Below are positions 19,001-25,820 of a stretch of 64,000 nucleotides of DNA, in pieces. A program made the translations under genes and the position numbers. The stretch spans positions 62,001 through 126,000 of the forward strand of contig CACZJL010000003.1 of NCBI GenBank assembly GCA_902781505.1, read 5' to 3'. Within the stretch, counting starts at the first letter, position 1. Each line of letters opens with the position of its first letter. The notes below the pieces were generated by a model. The model saw only the letters and a list, made by a program, of their open reading frames with translations, was not told where the DNA came from and ran no database searches. This DNA is from an uncultured Lachnospiraceae bacterium. GTDB lineage: Bacteria > Bacillota > Clostridia > Lachnospirales > Lachnospiraceae.

Positions 19001-20975
19001 CACCTGTGCCATTACCAATATGAGGTCCGTTTCCAACAGATGATTCTTCCGGTGCATTTGCATTAAATGTACCACTTTCATAATCAGCCTTTGTTAAGGC
19101 AATTGCACCAACATTTTCAAGAATCGTTTCATTACCGGCAATACCAACGAATGCTCCGGCAGAAGTACCTCCGCCAGCACCGGTTACAATTGGATTTGTT
19201 AAAACAAGGTTTTTGATGGTCATATTCTGAGAAATATTATTGGAACCATCTGCACCGGTCTGTGCAATCAAACCTGCATTACCCGTATCATTCGCCGCGA
19301 TATTCAGATTCTTCAGAATATGATTATTACCATCGATTTCGATAAGCTGATCATTAATCATACTGTAGAAACGACCAACTGTACCTGCGCCACCAACTGG
19401 CATTGGATTTGCTCCGGTTTCACCCTTCTTGTAAACCATACCATGTCTCTGATAAGAATCAGCAGCATTGTCATAAGGATAAGACTTTGTATCTGTGTTA
19501 TCTGCGTTATTACCAAAGAAAGAGTTCCAGTCAATATCATCTGTAACTACAGCCTTTGTAACATAGAATGCACTTGTTGCGTTTGTAGCAACACCTGAAA
19601 TTTCAGATGCAAGGTTCTGAAGGTTACGTCCATTATTAATGGACACTTCATAGGAACCGGAAGTTGTGCCGTTCTTTGTTACTGTTTCAAATAATGAATT
19701 GACTGTTCTGTAATCTGTTGGAATATTAGCAAGTACTGTGCTTGACTGAAGTTCAACAGTTACAATAACATCCTCACCAGGAATCAGATTGTTTTCAGCA
19801 TCTGTATCAGAAGCAAAGATATCGGCAAAGTGTCCGCCAGGAATATCAATTGCGTCTAATGTAATCGTGTATTTTACACCAACATCCGGATCGGATGGGT
19901 CCTTCTTAGCTGCACGTTCTTCTGCACTTAAGTTATAAAGTACTGGAGTTGAAATAACATTTTCCGTTACACCACGTAATGCTGAAGTATTAATCGTTGG
20001 TGCATTTGAAGTACTTGTACTGTGATTCAGAGGAATGGCAATCGTCTTCTGATGGCCGGATACAGCGCCCTTAACAGTAATAACCGGAGTAGCATGTACC
20101 ATATCTGTTCCTACAGTCTTGAAATACTCAAGGTCTGTGAAGGATACTTCCAGTCTGTTCCCGTTTGTTACTGTCATTCCACCAGGAAGATTCAGTGTTG
20201 TATTATTACCTTGAATAGCTTCTGTACCACCATAGTAACCAACTACACACTGATCGTTATTCTTCTTAAATTTATCTCTTCTGTAGGACTTTGCATTATC
20301 GGAATCACCACGAGCATTTGCTGCTTCAATTACTGAAACATCGCCGTAGTCAAGACCATTCTTTCCATCTGTATAGAACACCGCATATACAGATGCAGTC
20401 TTTGCATCATATTCAATAACAAATGCATTACCTGTACGAGAAGTCTCTTCAACTGATCCATACGGGAAAATGTAGTCTAGCAGACAGTCGGTTGTATTAT
20501 TTTGAAGTCTGGAAGCATTGCTGAATGTATCTGCACTGTGAGAATCTACTACAAAGTAGCGATAGTCATGTGTCGTACTTGCATAGTCAGCATCAGAACC
20601 CGGATAATCTGATGGAACTGTTGAAGGCATCTTCGTACCAAGCTTCTGCAGTACTTCGGAACTTGCTTCGTTAATCACTGAATTTCCAGAGGAATCAAGC
20701 GTAGAATTTCGATTTACGACATCCGAGTAATAACTATCCCAGTCACCTGAAACTCTCTTTGCTGTCATATGATTCTGCGCAGCAATAAAGAGCTGTTTCG
20801 CAGTGTTATCCATCTGAGACAGCTTCATATCCTTTCTGTATTTGAGAATTGCGACGAATCCGAAGCCGGAAAGAATTCCGACAATCGCGATAACGACCAG
20901 CAGTTCAAGCATTGTGTAACCTGCTGTGTTCTTCACCCTTCTTACAAATTTTTCAAACCCTTCATTTTTAACCAT
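13092..20975 (-). CDS. giant prepilin-type multidomain surface protein 1
   Basis: This predicted 2,627-residue (~280 kDa) protein has a type IV prepilin N-terminus. A 19-residue basic leader precedes NTAG^YTMLELLVVIAIVGIL, with the +5 Glu (residue 24) and a continuous hydrophobic helix. Then come AKQLFIAAQNHM and a globular segment (to ~250) ending VGYYGGTEAI. GLUG-like repeats (~550-850, GGVIGYS, GGFIGYS) precede an Ig/Cna-B-like region (~1030-1160). A long series of NGF/GYG-marked repeats (~1510-2110) looks like a beta-helix. A Thr/Ala/Ser-rich tail starts at ~2460. There is no LPXTG or S-layer motif. I chose ATG 20975 for its AGGA spacing. A GTG at 20993 is the alternative. It has its own promoter and terminator. 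An adhesin role is inference. Confidence 0.85.
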   Translation of the reverse strand: MVKNEGFEKFVRRVKNTAGYTMLELLVVIAIVGILSGFGFVAILKYRKDMKLSQMDNTAKQLFIAAQNHMTAKRVSGDWDSYYSDVVNRNSTLDSSGNSVINEASSEVLQKLGTKMPSTVPSDYPGSDADYASTTHDYRYFVVDSHSADTFSNASRLQNNTTDCLLDYIFPYGSVEETSRTGNAFVIEYDAKTASVYAVFYTDGKNGLDYGDVSVIEAANARGDSDNAKSYRRDKFKKNNDQCVVGYYGGTEAIQGNNTTLNLPGGMTVTNGNRLEVSFTDLEYFKTVGTDMVHATPVITVKGAVSGHQKTIAIPLNHSTSTSNAPTINTSALRGVTENVISTPVLYNLSAEERAAKKDPSDPDVGVKYTITLDAIDIPGGHFADIFASDTDAENNLIPGEDVIVTVELQSSTVLANIPTDYRTVNSLFETVTKNGTTSGSYEVSINNGRNLQNLASEISGVATNATSAFYVTKAVVTDDIDWNSFFGNNADNTDTKSYPYDNAADSYQRHGMVYKKGETGANPMPVGGAGTVGRFYSMINDQLIEIDGNNHILKNLNIAANDTGNAGLIAQTGADGSNNISQNMTIKNLVLTNPIVTGAGGGTSAGAFVGIAGNETILENVGAIALTKADYESGTFNANAPEESSVGNGPHIGNGTGAAGGLVGATKMNAANLIIKNAVAAIPVSINSGNAGGVVGSVQKGATANLIDIYVGTSLDDTKGDMLFNDSSISVAATGGIAGGVIGYSESPITATAVESFASAHGQWAGGFIGYSKDDDARADGNQFTNMVIGGRVTSSVPVNNPAENLGSFAGCLSNKGKGGNPVANKVNIIGGLSNGTVEDGPAFAGDDMKVFQIGTVVLSDTSVDLSDFEDTFKLNSTSGVLDNLDTVNPLDTSNKYESFVKNWLQTETKASDIPTGKTAAQYADEKFAEMTADECYQMMTAHGFMVQTSARSNFTMYYSDNMPSEYLDYTSTPYPVPQVLAGYEGLSTLGNTELGRDHADRDETLDGDREIAKARFNIIVGDWPLVSRQKVNKSVLGKILTADEMSKLTFEFSDKNYPVEDGFKTTSYSLDTFDLLRSNTIVVTTGDTTQESFEQYYERNLYIPGTNITVEENQANAEIDEYILTTQIDDDLGYTKDITVDYATGDTTNDYVNIYEKIPERQDLRAGFFYYEVVDLGADSQGNSRTRVYFNGYTYDITKSYDDPTAYEQFNTAGYPGTNSDGLLSGMYTNGRTVIEDGYLVVVPKKAGSKTSATRFALNAFGKGADGSWSYDGGDTTFFHNYAPAKNPELANLLGFSEETNNIAYYMSADTLYNKGNTKVGNSVPYNAMKYGSDEWGNTNGTNPGGLYIRFYDEDSVSKKQNGNVFDYMDPSNKSNRSKKGAVFAFNPYFADTISPYTDKVQDTAKTIDGKKTYEVRSARQLSYLFNDFNNANNIGFLSKDRWNNNYNSHRVLITASIDFGKACRDVDDTKGVSKETYYSLPTIECMNGIIECDSYTRTNGATDYYALRNLTNPFIKNGWTCTTFKNLQIDGWNISEPTSYVFMESAGEYNGVNPVLDNVMLKNVNINADMNDKGATAGNGIIAEAYSTKISLSVDGLYVNGAELGDNWGIIGCAQNDIDASVLTKLNNIHINAKNPDSDFGIIGTTGYNCRNIKNLTVDNYSTNGDGFLYQTPANQLTVDNVTINATSIGKNGFSSLLQATDIINCTVNADNIGKNGFFETANATSSGHKVDNCKVVARYKIEGNGFYDSLGGTNSGISVTNNAVEARDITLNGFAQKITNVSNHNTVKAINTIGGDGFANEINAASEDNHVLGAAEIKGNGYATLLPNGGGGTATDCSVVADVIDGVGFVYETYKNITNCTVQANSEIKSNGFVFIINNSGPVLKDNKVTCSGQIYGNGFATQILGGSIINSDVDSAAIGGYGYAENIQDNAGINISDIEIIVRSDIGNIGVNGEIVSRAGFADNLSHTTVSNVTISAPGTIYGDGFAHYVGYEKVDGGYKPWPNGSVSNININGSEISMGNGYASNNCIELKDSKIINCFIADNGLIKNNYANISNIDMVNVQISGQAGFVYNNIGGAIDNCHMYGDLEVAKTDKNNRFREFYQFEDNIDTMGLVRVGSRSVNHSSRKDVAGFVFNEEKYAQGVNAGLGLGDENNNHNATPSIKNCSITGKVYGNSVAGFVYNLESGDVNGSYADVYINSLDDVAGFVMNVPVENVKDGTFTNRTIDQNHVIGVIEANNNGDATSNKAGNKIAGFIMNMNAGKGTSTTVTNNYVAYSMISGGDKEYKDQYKEFIYTNNVTEAGKGVVKNNYYYTDQLYEAGKGRDTQLPATIGNVKNAKASYVIRAGVKPDSAAAATDEVLKNSGYVEPVGKTYEDMKKLVKDTTANSGNALGIEADDTVKYGDLNTDPADVQYPFPMPAQTHTKGTDTKTQYKAMTQYGDWMMDPTANVNVTPNTAAKGNVAGETVEGDHLGAQAAVTAGSVRVETPAQIAAEAAAAETSTEEVAVPESVKQATKTTVYEQATVKTGAEKVAESVTAAVPTMSAQPLTTPKVQLAQSAGTTSKVSLSSSVARTTVTNAPLSKAFAKLNIGQGSVIANNFVQIDRTTLLGTHVDHSKLYITL

Positions 20976-21063
20976 AACTTTCATCCTGCCCACTCATTTC
21001 AATTATGAAATCAAGATTAATAGCTGATAGCATTCCCACTATCGCTAATTTAACTTATTTACT

Positions 21064-21091
21064 ATTTTAGACTAAAATTCCATAATGTCAA
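21064..21091 (-). promoter_or_regulatory. promoter of first giant prepilin-type gene
   Basis: Perfect TTGACA and TAAAAT are separated by 16 bases, with a ~85-base leader to the start codon. Confidence 0.6.
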
Positions 21092-21227
21092 CAGATTCGA
21101 AATGGTATATTAGCATATATGCCCAAATGGAATCAATCATTTAAAGGCACATTCGTGTGTTTCATGTATAAATTCGCTATTTTCGAATGCAAATCACCAG
21201 AATCTGAGACATCAGTGAGGCATAGAA

Positions 21228-21926
21228 TTATCTTGATTTGATTTTATCCGGAATCTTAGCGAGCGGAGTCACACAGCAAGAGCCTAAAAAATCATACAGC
21301 TTATCTTTATTTGACTCTTCAGCATAGTAACCTGTCAAGGCGGTGTAAAATTCCATCTTTTTTTCTACCGGGATTGAAAAAATCCCAAGGCAGTTTTGAA
21401 TCATATAAATATTCGTAAACAAAGTTGCTGTTCTTTTGTTTCCATCATTAAAGAACTGCCCCTTCGCTATATAACTAAACAACTCAAACGCTGTTAGTAA
21501 ACCATTTTTCCCAGAAGCAATCTCTTTTAATCGCTGATCAATTTCAGCCTCTGAACCCGGCACTGCTGGATAATAGTCTTTTCCTTGCTGCAAAGGTACT
21601 CTGATTGGTTCATCGTAAATAGTACGAATAGAACCTGCATTAATCACGGTATATTTCCCAAGTATCCGATTCAAAGTCTTTAATGTATCAACATCAATGG
21701 CGGCGTTTGTATTTGCAAAGAACCATTGCCAGGCTTTTTTTAATCCTGTAACTGCTTCAATATCTTCGACGGAATGCCCCGAGACTCCCATTCCATCACA
21801 GATAACCTGTGTTTCCGGGAAAGTCATACCAATGCCTTCTATGTTGGCAGACCGATATATACTCTCTACCATATACTTTTTAGCAAGTTTTATATTTCTA
21901 TCAAATTCAATACTAGTCTCGTTCAT
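21228..21926 (-). CDS. Fic-family protein with Gln in place of the catalytic His
   Basis: This 232-residue Fic/Doc-fold protein would normally transfer AMP or another phosphate-containing group to a target. The active-site loop reads GQFFNDGNKRTATLF, near residue 160. The anion-binding FNDGNKR part is intact, but the position of the catalytic His in HxFx(D/E)GN is Gln. An N-terminal SANIEG near residue 27 matches the inhibitory (S/T)xxxE(G/N) helix of class II Fic proteins. It overlaps the HipA-like remnant by 14 bases. Low GC and the company of a pseudogene suggest transferred, decaying DNA. Activity is doubtful. Confidence 0.8.
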   Translation of the reverse strand: MNETSIEFDRNIKLAKKYMVESIYRSANIEGIGMTFPETQVICDGMGVSGHSVEDIEAVTGLKKAWQWFFANTNAAIDVDTLKTLNRILGKYTVINAGSIRTIYDEPIRVPLQQGKDYYPAVPGSEAEIDQRLKEIASGKNGLLTAFELFSYIAKGQFFNDGNKRTATLFTNIYMIQNCLGIFSIPVEKKMEFYTALTGYYAEESNKDKLYDFLGSCCVTPLAKIPDKIKSR

Positions 21927-22741
21927 TTTTCCTTTTCTTACTTTCTAAAGAATCTGGGATAATTTGTTTTACCTCATAATACCTTTTGCCCGTTATTTGA
22001 TGAAGGTTATACTCTAAAATATCAAGAAGCTTCTCTGTTCTATCCGAGCTTAAATTATATAGTGGATGCTGCGGCAAATGTAATTCTTTTGGTATCATGC
22101 TTAAAAGGGCATCGCTCAAGATAGCTCTTCCAACCTCGCTAAATTTACCACCTAGCCTATGCTCTATACGATACTCGTTTTCGTATCTTTTAAAAGCTTC
22201 CACGGATTCGATATCTTCCGGCACAGCATTGCAAAGGCTTGTTTTTAAACATCGCTAAGTCGTAAGAAATGCTATCGTTATGAACGATTTGTCTTGCTAT
22301 GTCTGCAGATAGATACTCTGCATAGGGTTCCAGGACAACGTTTGCAGCTCCTGATAAAGCCCCCTTGTATAGATAAATACCATCATTTTCTTTCACCCAA
22401 CACTTTGGTGCGGTTCCTTCAGATGTAAATTCCGGGCTTCTCAAATCAGTGGATGATAATTTTAATCCATAGAGGCCAGATTCAAATGCTGTATTCTGAG
22501 CAACGTCTGTGAACTCGTTCTGATAAAGATTTACATCTTCCCATTTTAGATTAGAAGATTCTGGTTTTACCCAAAGACAATCATTGATTCCAAGCGCATG
22601 GGTTATTTCAACAAAGCCCTTTAATTTATCAATTCCCCACTCCTTGATCCATTGCTCGAAGTGCTGTTTGTGTTTGGCATAATTTCTATTCACCAGCCAG
22701 GTGTTAATGTGTCTCCTTTCAAACGCATTTAATATCTGCAT
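21913..22741 (-). pseudogene. HipA-like kinase gene, frameshifted with core deleted
   Basis: Two adjacent frames belong to one HipA-like kinase. The upstream part (183 residues, from 22741) has the N-terminal region ending KGALSGAANVVLEPYAEYLS, the nucleotide-loop region. The downstream part (to 21913) has the C-terminal end with HPLYNLSSDRTEKLLDILE. The catalytic middle, including the usual NTDRHFGNFG-type and DHG motifs, is absent, and the frames join out of register near 22215-22230. Compared with family members of ~300-400 residues, about 100-150 residues are missing. HipA and Fic genes are often paired as toxin-like modules. Confidence 0.65.
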
Positions 22742-22825
22742 TATACCGAACCTGCAATGAAAGTTAAATACTCCATGAGTTTCAACTTTTGGACGAAATG
22801 TCCAAAGGTTATCTTTTCTTTCCTC

Positions 22826-22942
22826 TCACTCTGGGTTCCTGCTCTTTAATGTTTCAATTATAAAATCAATCTCACCTTCCTGATTTTCAATATAACGGTA
22901 CACCGTTGCATTGTCAATAAAATATCTTTTGGAAAATGTGCA
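22826..22942 (-). pseudogene. fragment of an unidentified small coding region
   Basis: An open stretch of 38 codons ending in TGA reads FSKRYFIDNATVYRYIEN, then EGEIDFIIETL. It looks protein-like but lacks a start and ribosome site in frame. It lies just upstream of the HipA-like remnant with the same orientation, so it is probably the 3' end of a third gene of the former Fic/HipA module. I recognise no family. The rest of 22742-23075 is AT-rich with no gene. Confidence 0.35.
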
Positions 22943-22992
22943 TATTCTCTATATTTTCTCAAGATTGTATATTAGTATTCTACAGAATCGTG

Positions 22993-23042
22993 TATAATAA
23001 ATTTTAGAAACGTGCCGGTGATAGCCAATATTTCCAACCGGC
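22993..23042 (+). promoter_or_regulatory. -10 element and leader hairpin before panE-like gene
   Basis: A TATAAT at 22993-22998 is followed by a leader with GCCGGT (23014-23019) pairing to ACCGGC (23037-23042). No good -35 lies 17 bases upstream. Pantothenate genes in Firmicutes can carry the pan RNA motif, but I cannot confirm that this is one. Confidence 0.35.
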
Positions 23043-23075
23043 CAACCTGAATCATATTTAAATATGGAGGTACAT

Positions 23076-24041
23076 GTGAATATTTATATTTTAGGCTCCG
23101 GAGCAATGGGAATGCTCTTCGGAGGTAAGTTATCCAAAAACAATGACGTCACCTGCGTCTGCAGAAGGCAGGAACAAGTCGATGAGCTCCTGAGCAATGG
23201 CCTTAACATCACAGAAAAAGATGGGCGCATCGAAATCTATCATCTAAATGCCATCTGCCCTTCTACTCTTCAGAATTCTAGTCTGACAGGCAATTCCGCA
23301 AGAGCTGATCTGTCGCAGCTTCCAAAAGCTGATTTATCGCAGCTTCCAAAAGCCGATCTTGTCCTGATTTTTGTCAAATCCTGCGACACAATGACAGCCC
23401 TTGAAGAAATCAAAGATGTCATCGGTCCTGATACCACTCTCTGGACGCTTCAGAATGGTGCCGGACAGGAATACGTCATGAGGGAATTTACCGATGATGC
23501 ACATATTCTCATTGGAAAGACCATGCAGGGAAGTGTCAGAGAATCTGATTCCTCCATTCGTCACTCAGGCATCGGCGAAACCTATATCGCTGCCGGACAT
23601 CCGGACGTTGCTTCTATATTAAAAGAAGCCGGATTCTCCACAACTGAATCCGACAATATTGCGAAAATCATCTGGAAGAAGCTCTTGGTAAATGGTTCTT
23701 CTTCTGTTCTTTCCGGTCTCCTGCAGGTGCCACAGGGCGATGTCCTTAAAAGTGAAAGCGCCTGGAACATCGTTACGAAGCTCATTCGCGAGATGTGTGC
23801 CGTTGCTGCCGCAGAAGGGTGTGACTTTGATGTCAACGAACAGATTGCGGCAGTCAAAGCGAATCTTGAAGGCGCCATGGATGCAGTTACAAGCCTTTAT
23901 GTTGATTTGAACAAAGGTCGCACCACAGAAGTTGATTATATCAATGGCTATGTAGTTAAGAAAGGGGCTGAACTCGGCATTCCGGTTCCAACACACGAAG
24001 TCATCACAGACCTCGTACACGTGAAGGAACAGATGCGCTGA
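23076..24041 (+). CDS. 2-dehydropantoate 2-reductase (ketopantoate reductase family)
   Basis: This enzyme reduces ketopantoate to pantoate with NADPH in the pantothenate/CoA pathway. The N-terminal Rossmann motif is ILGSGAMGMLFGGKL. The C-terminal ApbA/PanE helical domain has KLLVNGSSSVLSGLL (catalytic Lys and Asn) and GRTTEVDYINGYVV. I start at the GTG (MNIYILGSG) because GGAGG lies five bases before it. The ATG four codons upstream would overlap the ribosome site. The ~321-residue length is slightly long because of a duplicated octapeptide DLSQLPKA. No other panto genes are adjacent, so a related 2-oxoacid reductase role is possible. Confidence 0.85.
   Translation: MNIYILGSGAMGMLFGGKLSKNNDVTCVCRRQEQVDELLSNGLNITEKDGRIEIYHLNAICPSTLQNSSLTGNSARADLSQLPKADLSQLPKADLVLIFVKSCDTMTALEEIKDVIGPDTTLWTLQNGAGQEYVMREFTDDAHILIGKTMQGSVRESDSSIRHSGIGETYIAAGHPDVASILKEAGFSTTESDNIAKIIWKKLLVNGSSSVLSGLLQVPQGDVLKSESAWNIVTKLIREMCAVAAAEGCDFDVNEQIAAVKANLEGAMDAVTSLYVDLNKGRTTEVDYINGYVVKKGAELGIPVPTHEVITDLVHVKEQMR
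23304..23351 (+). repeat. 24-bp tandem duplication inside ketopantoate reductase gene
   Basis: Two near-identical 24-base units (GCTGATCTGTCGCAGCTTCC...) encode DLSQLPKA twice in the Rossmann domain, just before the beta strand DLVLIFVKS. They differ by two bases, so the duplication is fairly recent, and it keeps the frame. Confidence 0.9.
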
Positions 24042-24055
24042 TTACTTATCTGAAA

Positions 24056-24099
24056 CAAAAAAAGCGGACACCAGAGTATTATCCACTCTGATGTCCGCT
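24056..24099 (-). terminator. terminator of CmpB-like membrane protein gene
   Basis: An AGCGGACATCAGAGT/(A)CTCTGGTGTCCGCT stem is followed by seven T on the minus strand. It faces the end of the panE-like gene. Confidence 0.8.
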
Positions 24100-24147
24100 C
24101 ATACTGCTCTTATCCACGAATTCAGAACCACTGTACACACGCCAGCT

Positions 24148-25158
24148 TTACGTCCTCTTTTCGTTTTCTTTTTCCTTTTCTTTTTTCTCAAGCAGTCTTA
24201 ATGCAGCTTTCAGTCGCTCGCCCGTTGTCAGCTTATCCTCTGCACCAGCTTTTCCAAGTCTGTTACCGGACCACTTTGGGAACTTCTTAATATTTTTCAA
24301 AATCTTACGTTCATCACGAGAAAGTAAAGAAGCATATCTTGCAGCCATATTCTCATGTTCCGTCAGAACATCTCTGCTCGTTCCATAAGAGTCCTTCGCA
24401 CCGACCACTTTGCCAGTAACAATGTCCTTCGCGCCAACCATCTTGTCCGTTACAACATCCTTCGCGCCAACCATCTTGTCCGTTACAACATCCTTTGCTC
24501 CGACTACGCGCTCCGTAACAGCTTCCTTTGCCTCACGCATTGCATCCGCCAGCTTCTCTGGCGCTTTTTCAATGGATGAATAAGCAAGTTCTGCACGAAT
24601 ATTGAACTCTTCTTTATAATCCTGCATTTTCTTGATTAAGTGTGAAAGGCTTGCCTCTGTCAGCATAAAGTCCATTCCAAGTACACCTGCAAAAAGGATT
24701 GCAAGACACTCATTTACAACCGGCGGAATGTTTGAATGAAAGCTCAGAATCACCGGAAGAACATATTTAATAATTACAACACCTGCAACGCCAAATCCCA
24801 CACTGCAAGGCAGACAGATTCTGCCATTGATGTTAAGTGGAATATCGGAATAATCCCACCATCTCATGTGGAATCTCTTTTCAAGTACAAATGATGTCGT
24901 ATACTCCATCACGGCACTGCCGAACATGCAAACAAGGAAAATCTGCAGAATCGAAACATTTGCCGATACAACATTTGGAAAGAACTGACACAGCATAGTC
25001 ACGATTACTACACTGAAACCATATATAGGACAGATTGGGCCAAATAGGAACCCTCGATCCTGCCACTCTTTTTCACAAATGGTGCAATAGACTGATTCCC
25101 AGCACCATCCTAAAAAACTGTAAAAAACAAATTGAACGACCAACTGAGCCGGTAGCAT
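24148..25158 (-). CDS. CmpB-type putative ABC transporter permease family protein
   Basis: This 336-residue protein has an N-terminal membrane domain (residues ~1-170, about five hydrophobic segments). It contains the family opening FYSFLGWCWESVYCTI and RGFLFGPICPIYGF of the ABC_trans_CmpB group. Despite the name the family role is unknown. The cytoplasmic tail has four copies of an 11-residue repeat (VGAKDVVTDKM type, residues ~212-255) and a basic, Lys/Glu-rich end. It starts 3 bases after the HD-domain gene, so the two are one operon. The repeat has heptad-like features and may extend a helix. Confidence 0.75.
   Translation of the reverse strand: MLPAQLVVQFVFYSFLGWCWESVYCTICEKEWQDRGFLFGPICPIYGFSVVIVTMLCQFFPNVVSANVSILQIFLVCMFGSAVMEYTTSFVLEKRFHMRWWDYSDIPLNINGRICLPCSVGFGVAGVVIIKYVLPVILSFHSNIPPVVNECLAILFAGVLGMDFMLTEASLSHLIKKMQDYKEEFNIRAELAYSSIEKAPEKLADAMREAKEAVTERVVGAKDVVTDKMVGAKDVVTDKMVGAKDIVTGKVVGAKDSYGTSRDVLTEHENMAARYASLLSRDERKILKNIKKFPKWSGNRLGKAGAEDKLTTGERLKAALRLLEKKEKEKENEKRT
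24391..24522 (-). repeat. four 33-bp tandem repeats in CmpB-like gene
   Basis: Four contiguous 33-base units encode the VGAKDVVTDKM repeat. The two middle units are almost identical in DNA, the outer two more diverged. The pattern fits expansion by slippage. Confidence 0.9.
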
Positions 25159-25161
25159 AAT

Positions 25162-25605
25162 TTATCCCCTTTTTCTGATTGTTTCATTCAGGGCTACCAG
25201 TTTATCTGCTGCCGTCACCAGCCACGCCTCTCTACTCAAAGGCATATGAAACAGTGTGAGCGGCCACATATGCGCACGAATCACGTGTTCCGTGCCATCT
25301 GGCAGCTGAAAATCTGCTGCAGCCAAAGCCATTGCAGCTTTCGGATGGGAGAATCCATGTAATCTTCCATCATGATAATGCCAGTCATAGAGGTAATAGT
25401 CATGCAACATCGACCCGTAAAGCAATACGTCCGTTCTTGCATTTGCATGCAAATGGTCATTTAACCAGAAACTCATTCGTGAAACTGCCTTCACGTGATC
25501 CAATGTTGTTACATTCCCGTGCTGGATATACTGATTCATGCGACTCACCTTTGGGTTGCTCGCCATTTTATCAATCAGCTCCAGATATTTCTCCCTATGC
25601 TTCAT
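25162..25605 (-). CDS. HD-domain phosphohydrolase-like protein
   Basis: This 147-residue cytoplasmic protein has an HD fold. The metal-binding residues are likely HV in TLDHVKAVSRM, HD in LYGSMLHDYYLYDW, and His/Asp further on (FSHPKAA, TAADKLVAL). HD enzymes hydrolyse phosphate esters or nucleotides. The substrate here is unknown. It is the first gene of a two-gene operon with the CmpB-like membrane protein. A TATAAT is present at 25670-25675, upstream. Confidence 0.8.
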   Translation of the reverse strand: MKHREKYLELIDKMASNPKVSRMNQYIQHGNVTTLDHVKAVSRMSFWLNDHLHANARTDVLLYGSMLHDYYLYDWHYHDGRLHGFSHPKAAMALAAADFQLPDGTEHVIRAHMWPLTLFHMPLSREAWLVTAADKLVALNETIRKRG

Positions 25606-25754
25606 CCTCTTCGACCTTCTTCAATAAAACTTACTTTTGAAATTCAAGTCATTAAACCCACTAGACTTTATTATACGGGAGTTTCATATAAAAAGAAAGA
25701 AGATTTTTCTAACGCAGTTCTGCTAAAGTGACACGGTATTTATGAAGGTAATAA

Positions 25755-25806
25755 AAGAAAAATGACCTTAAGAAGCTTTCACCTCTTAAGGTCATTTCTT
25801 TTTGTG
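25755..25806 (-). terminator. terminator of second giant prepilin-type gene
   Basis: An AAATGACCTTAAGA/TCTTAAGGTCATTT stem is flanked by T-rich sequence on both strands, so it may work in both directions. Confidence 0.8.
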
Positions 25807-25820
25807 TAGATTCATTCAAC

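Noticed and set aside
23334..24020. Minus-strand frames opposite the ketopantoate reductase
   Set aside because: They are antisense to a gene with clear Rossmann and PanE motifs.
25332..25731. Plus-strand frames opposite the HD-domain gene
   Set aside because: No start context or family features; shadows.
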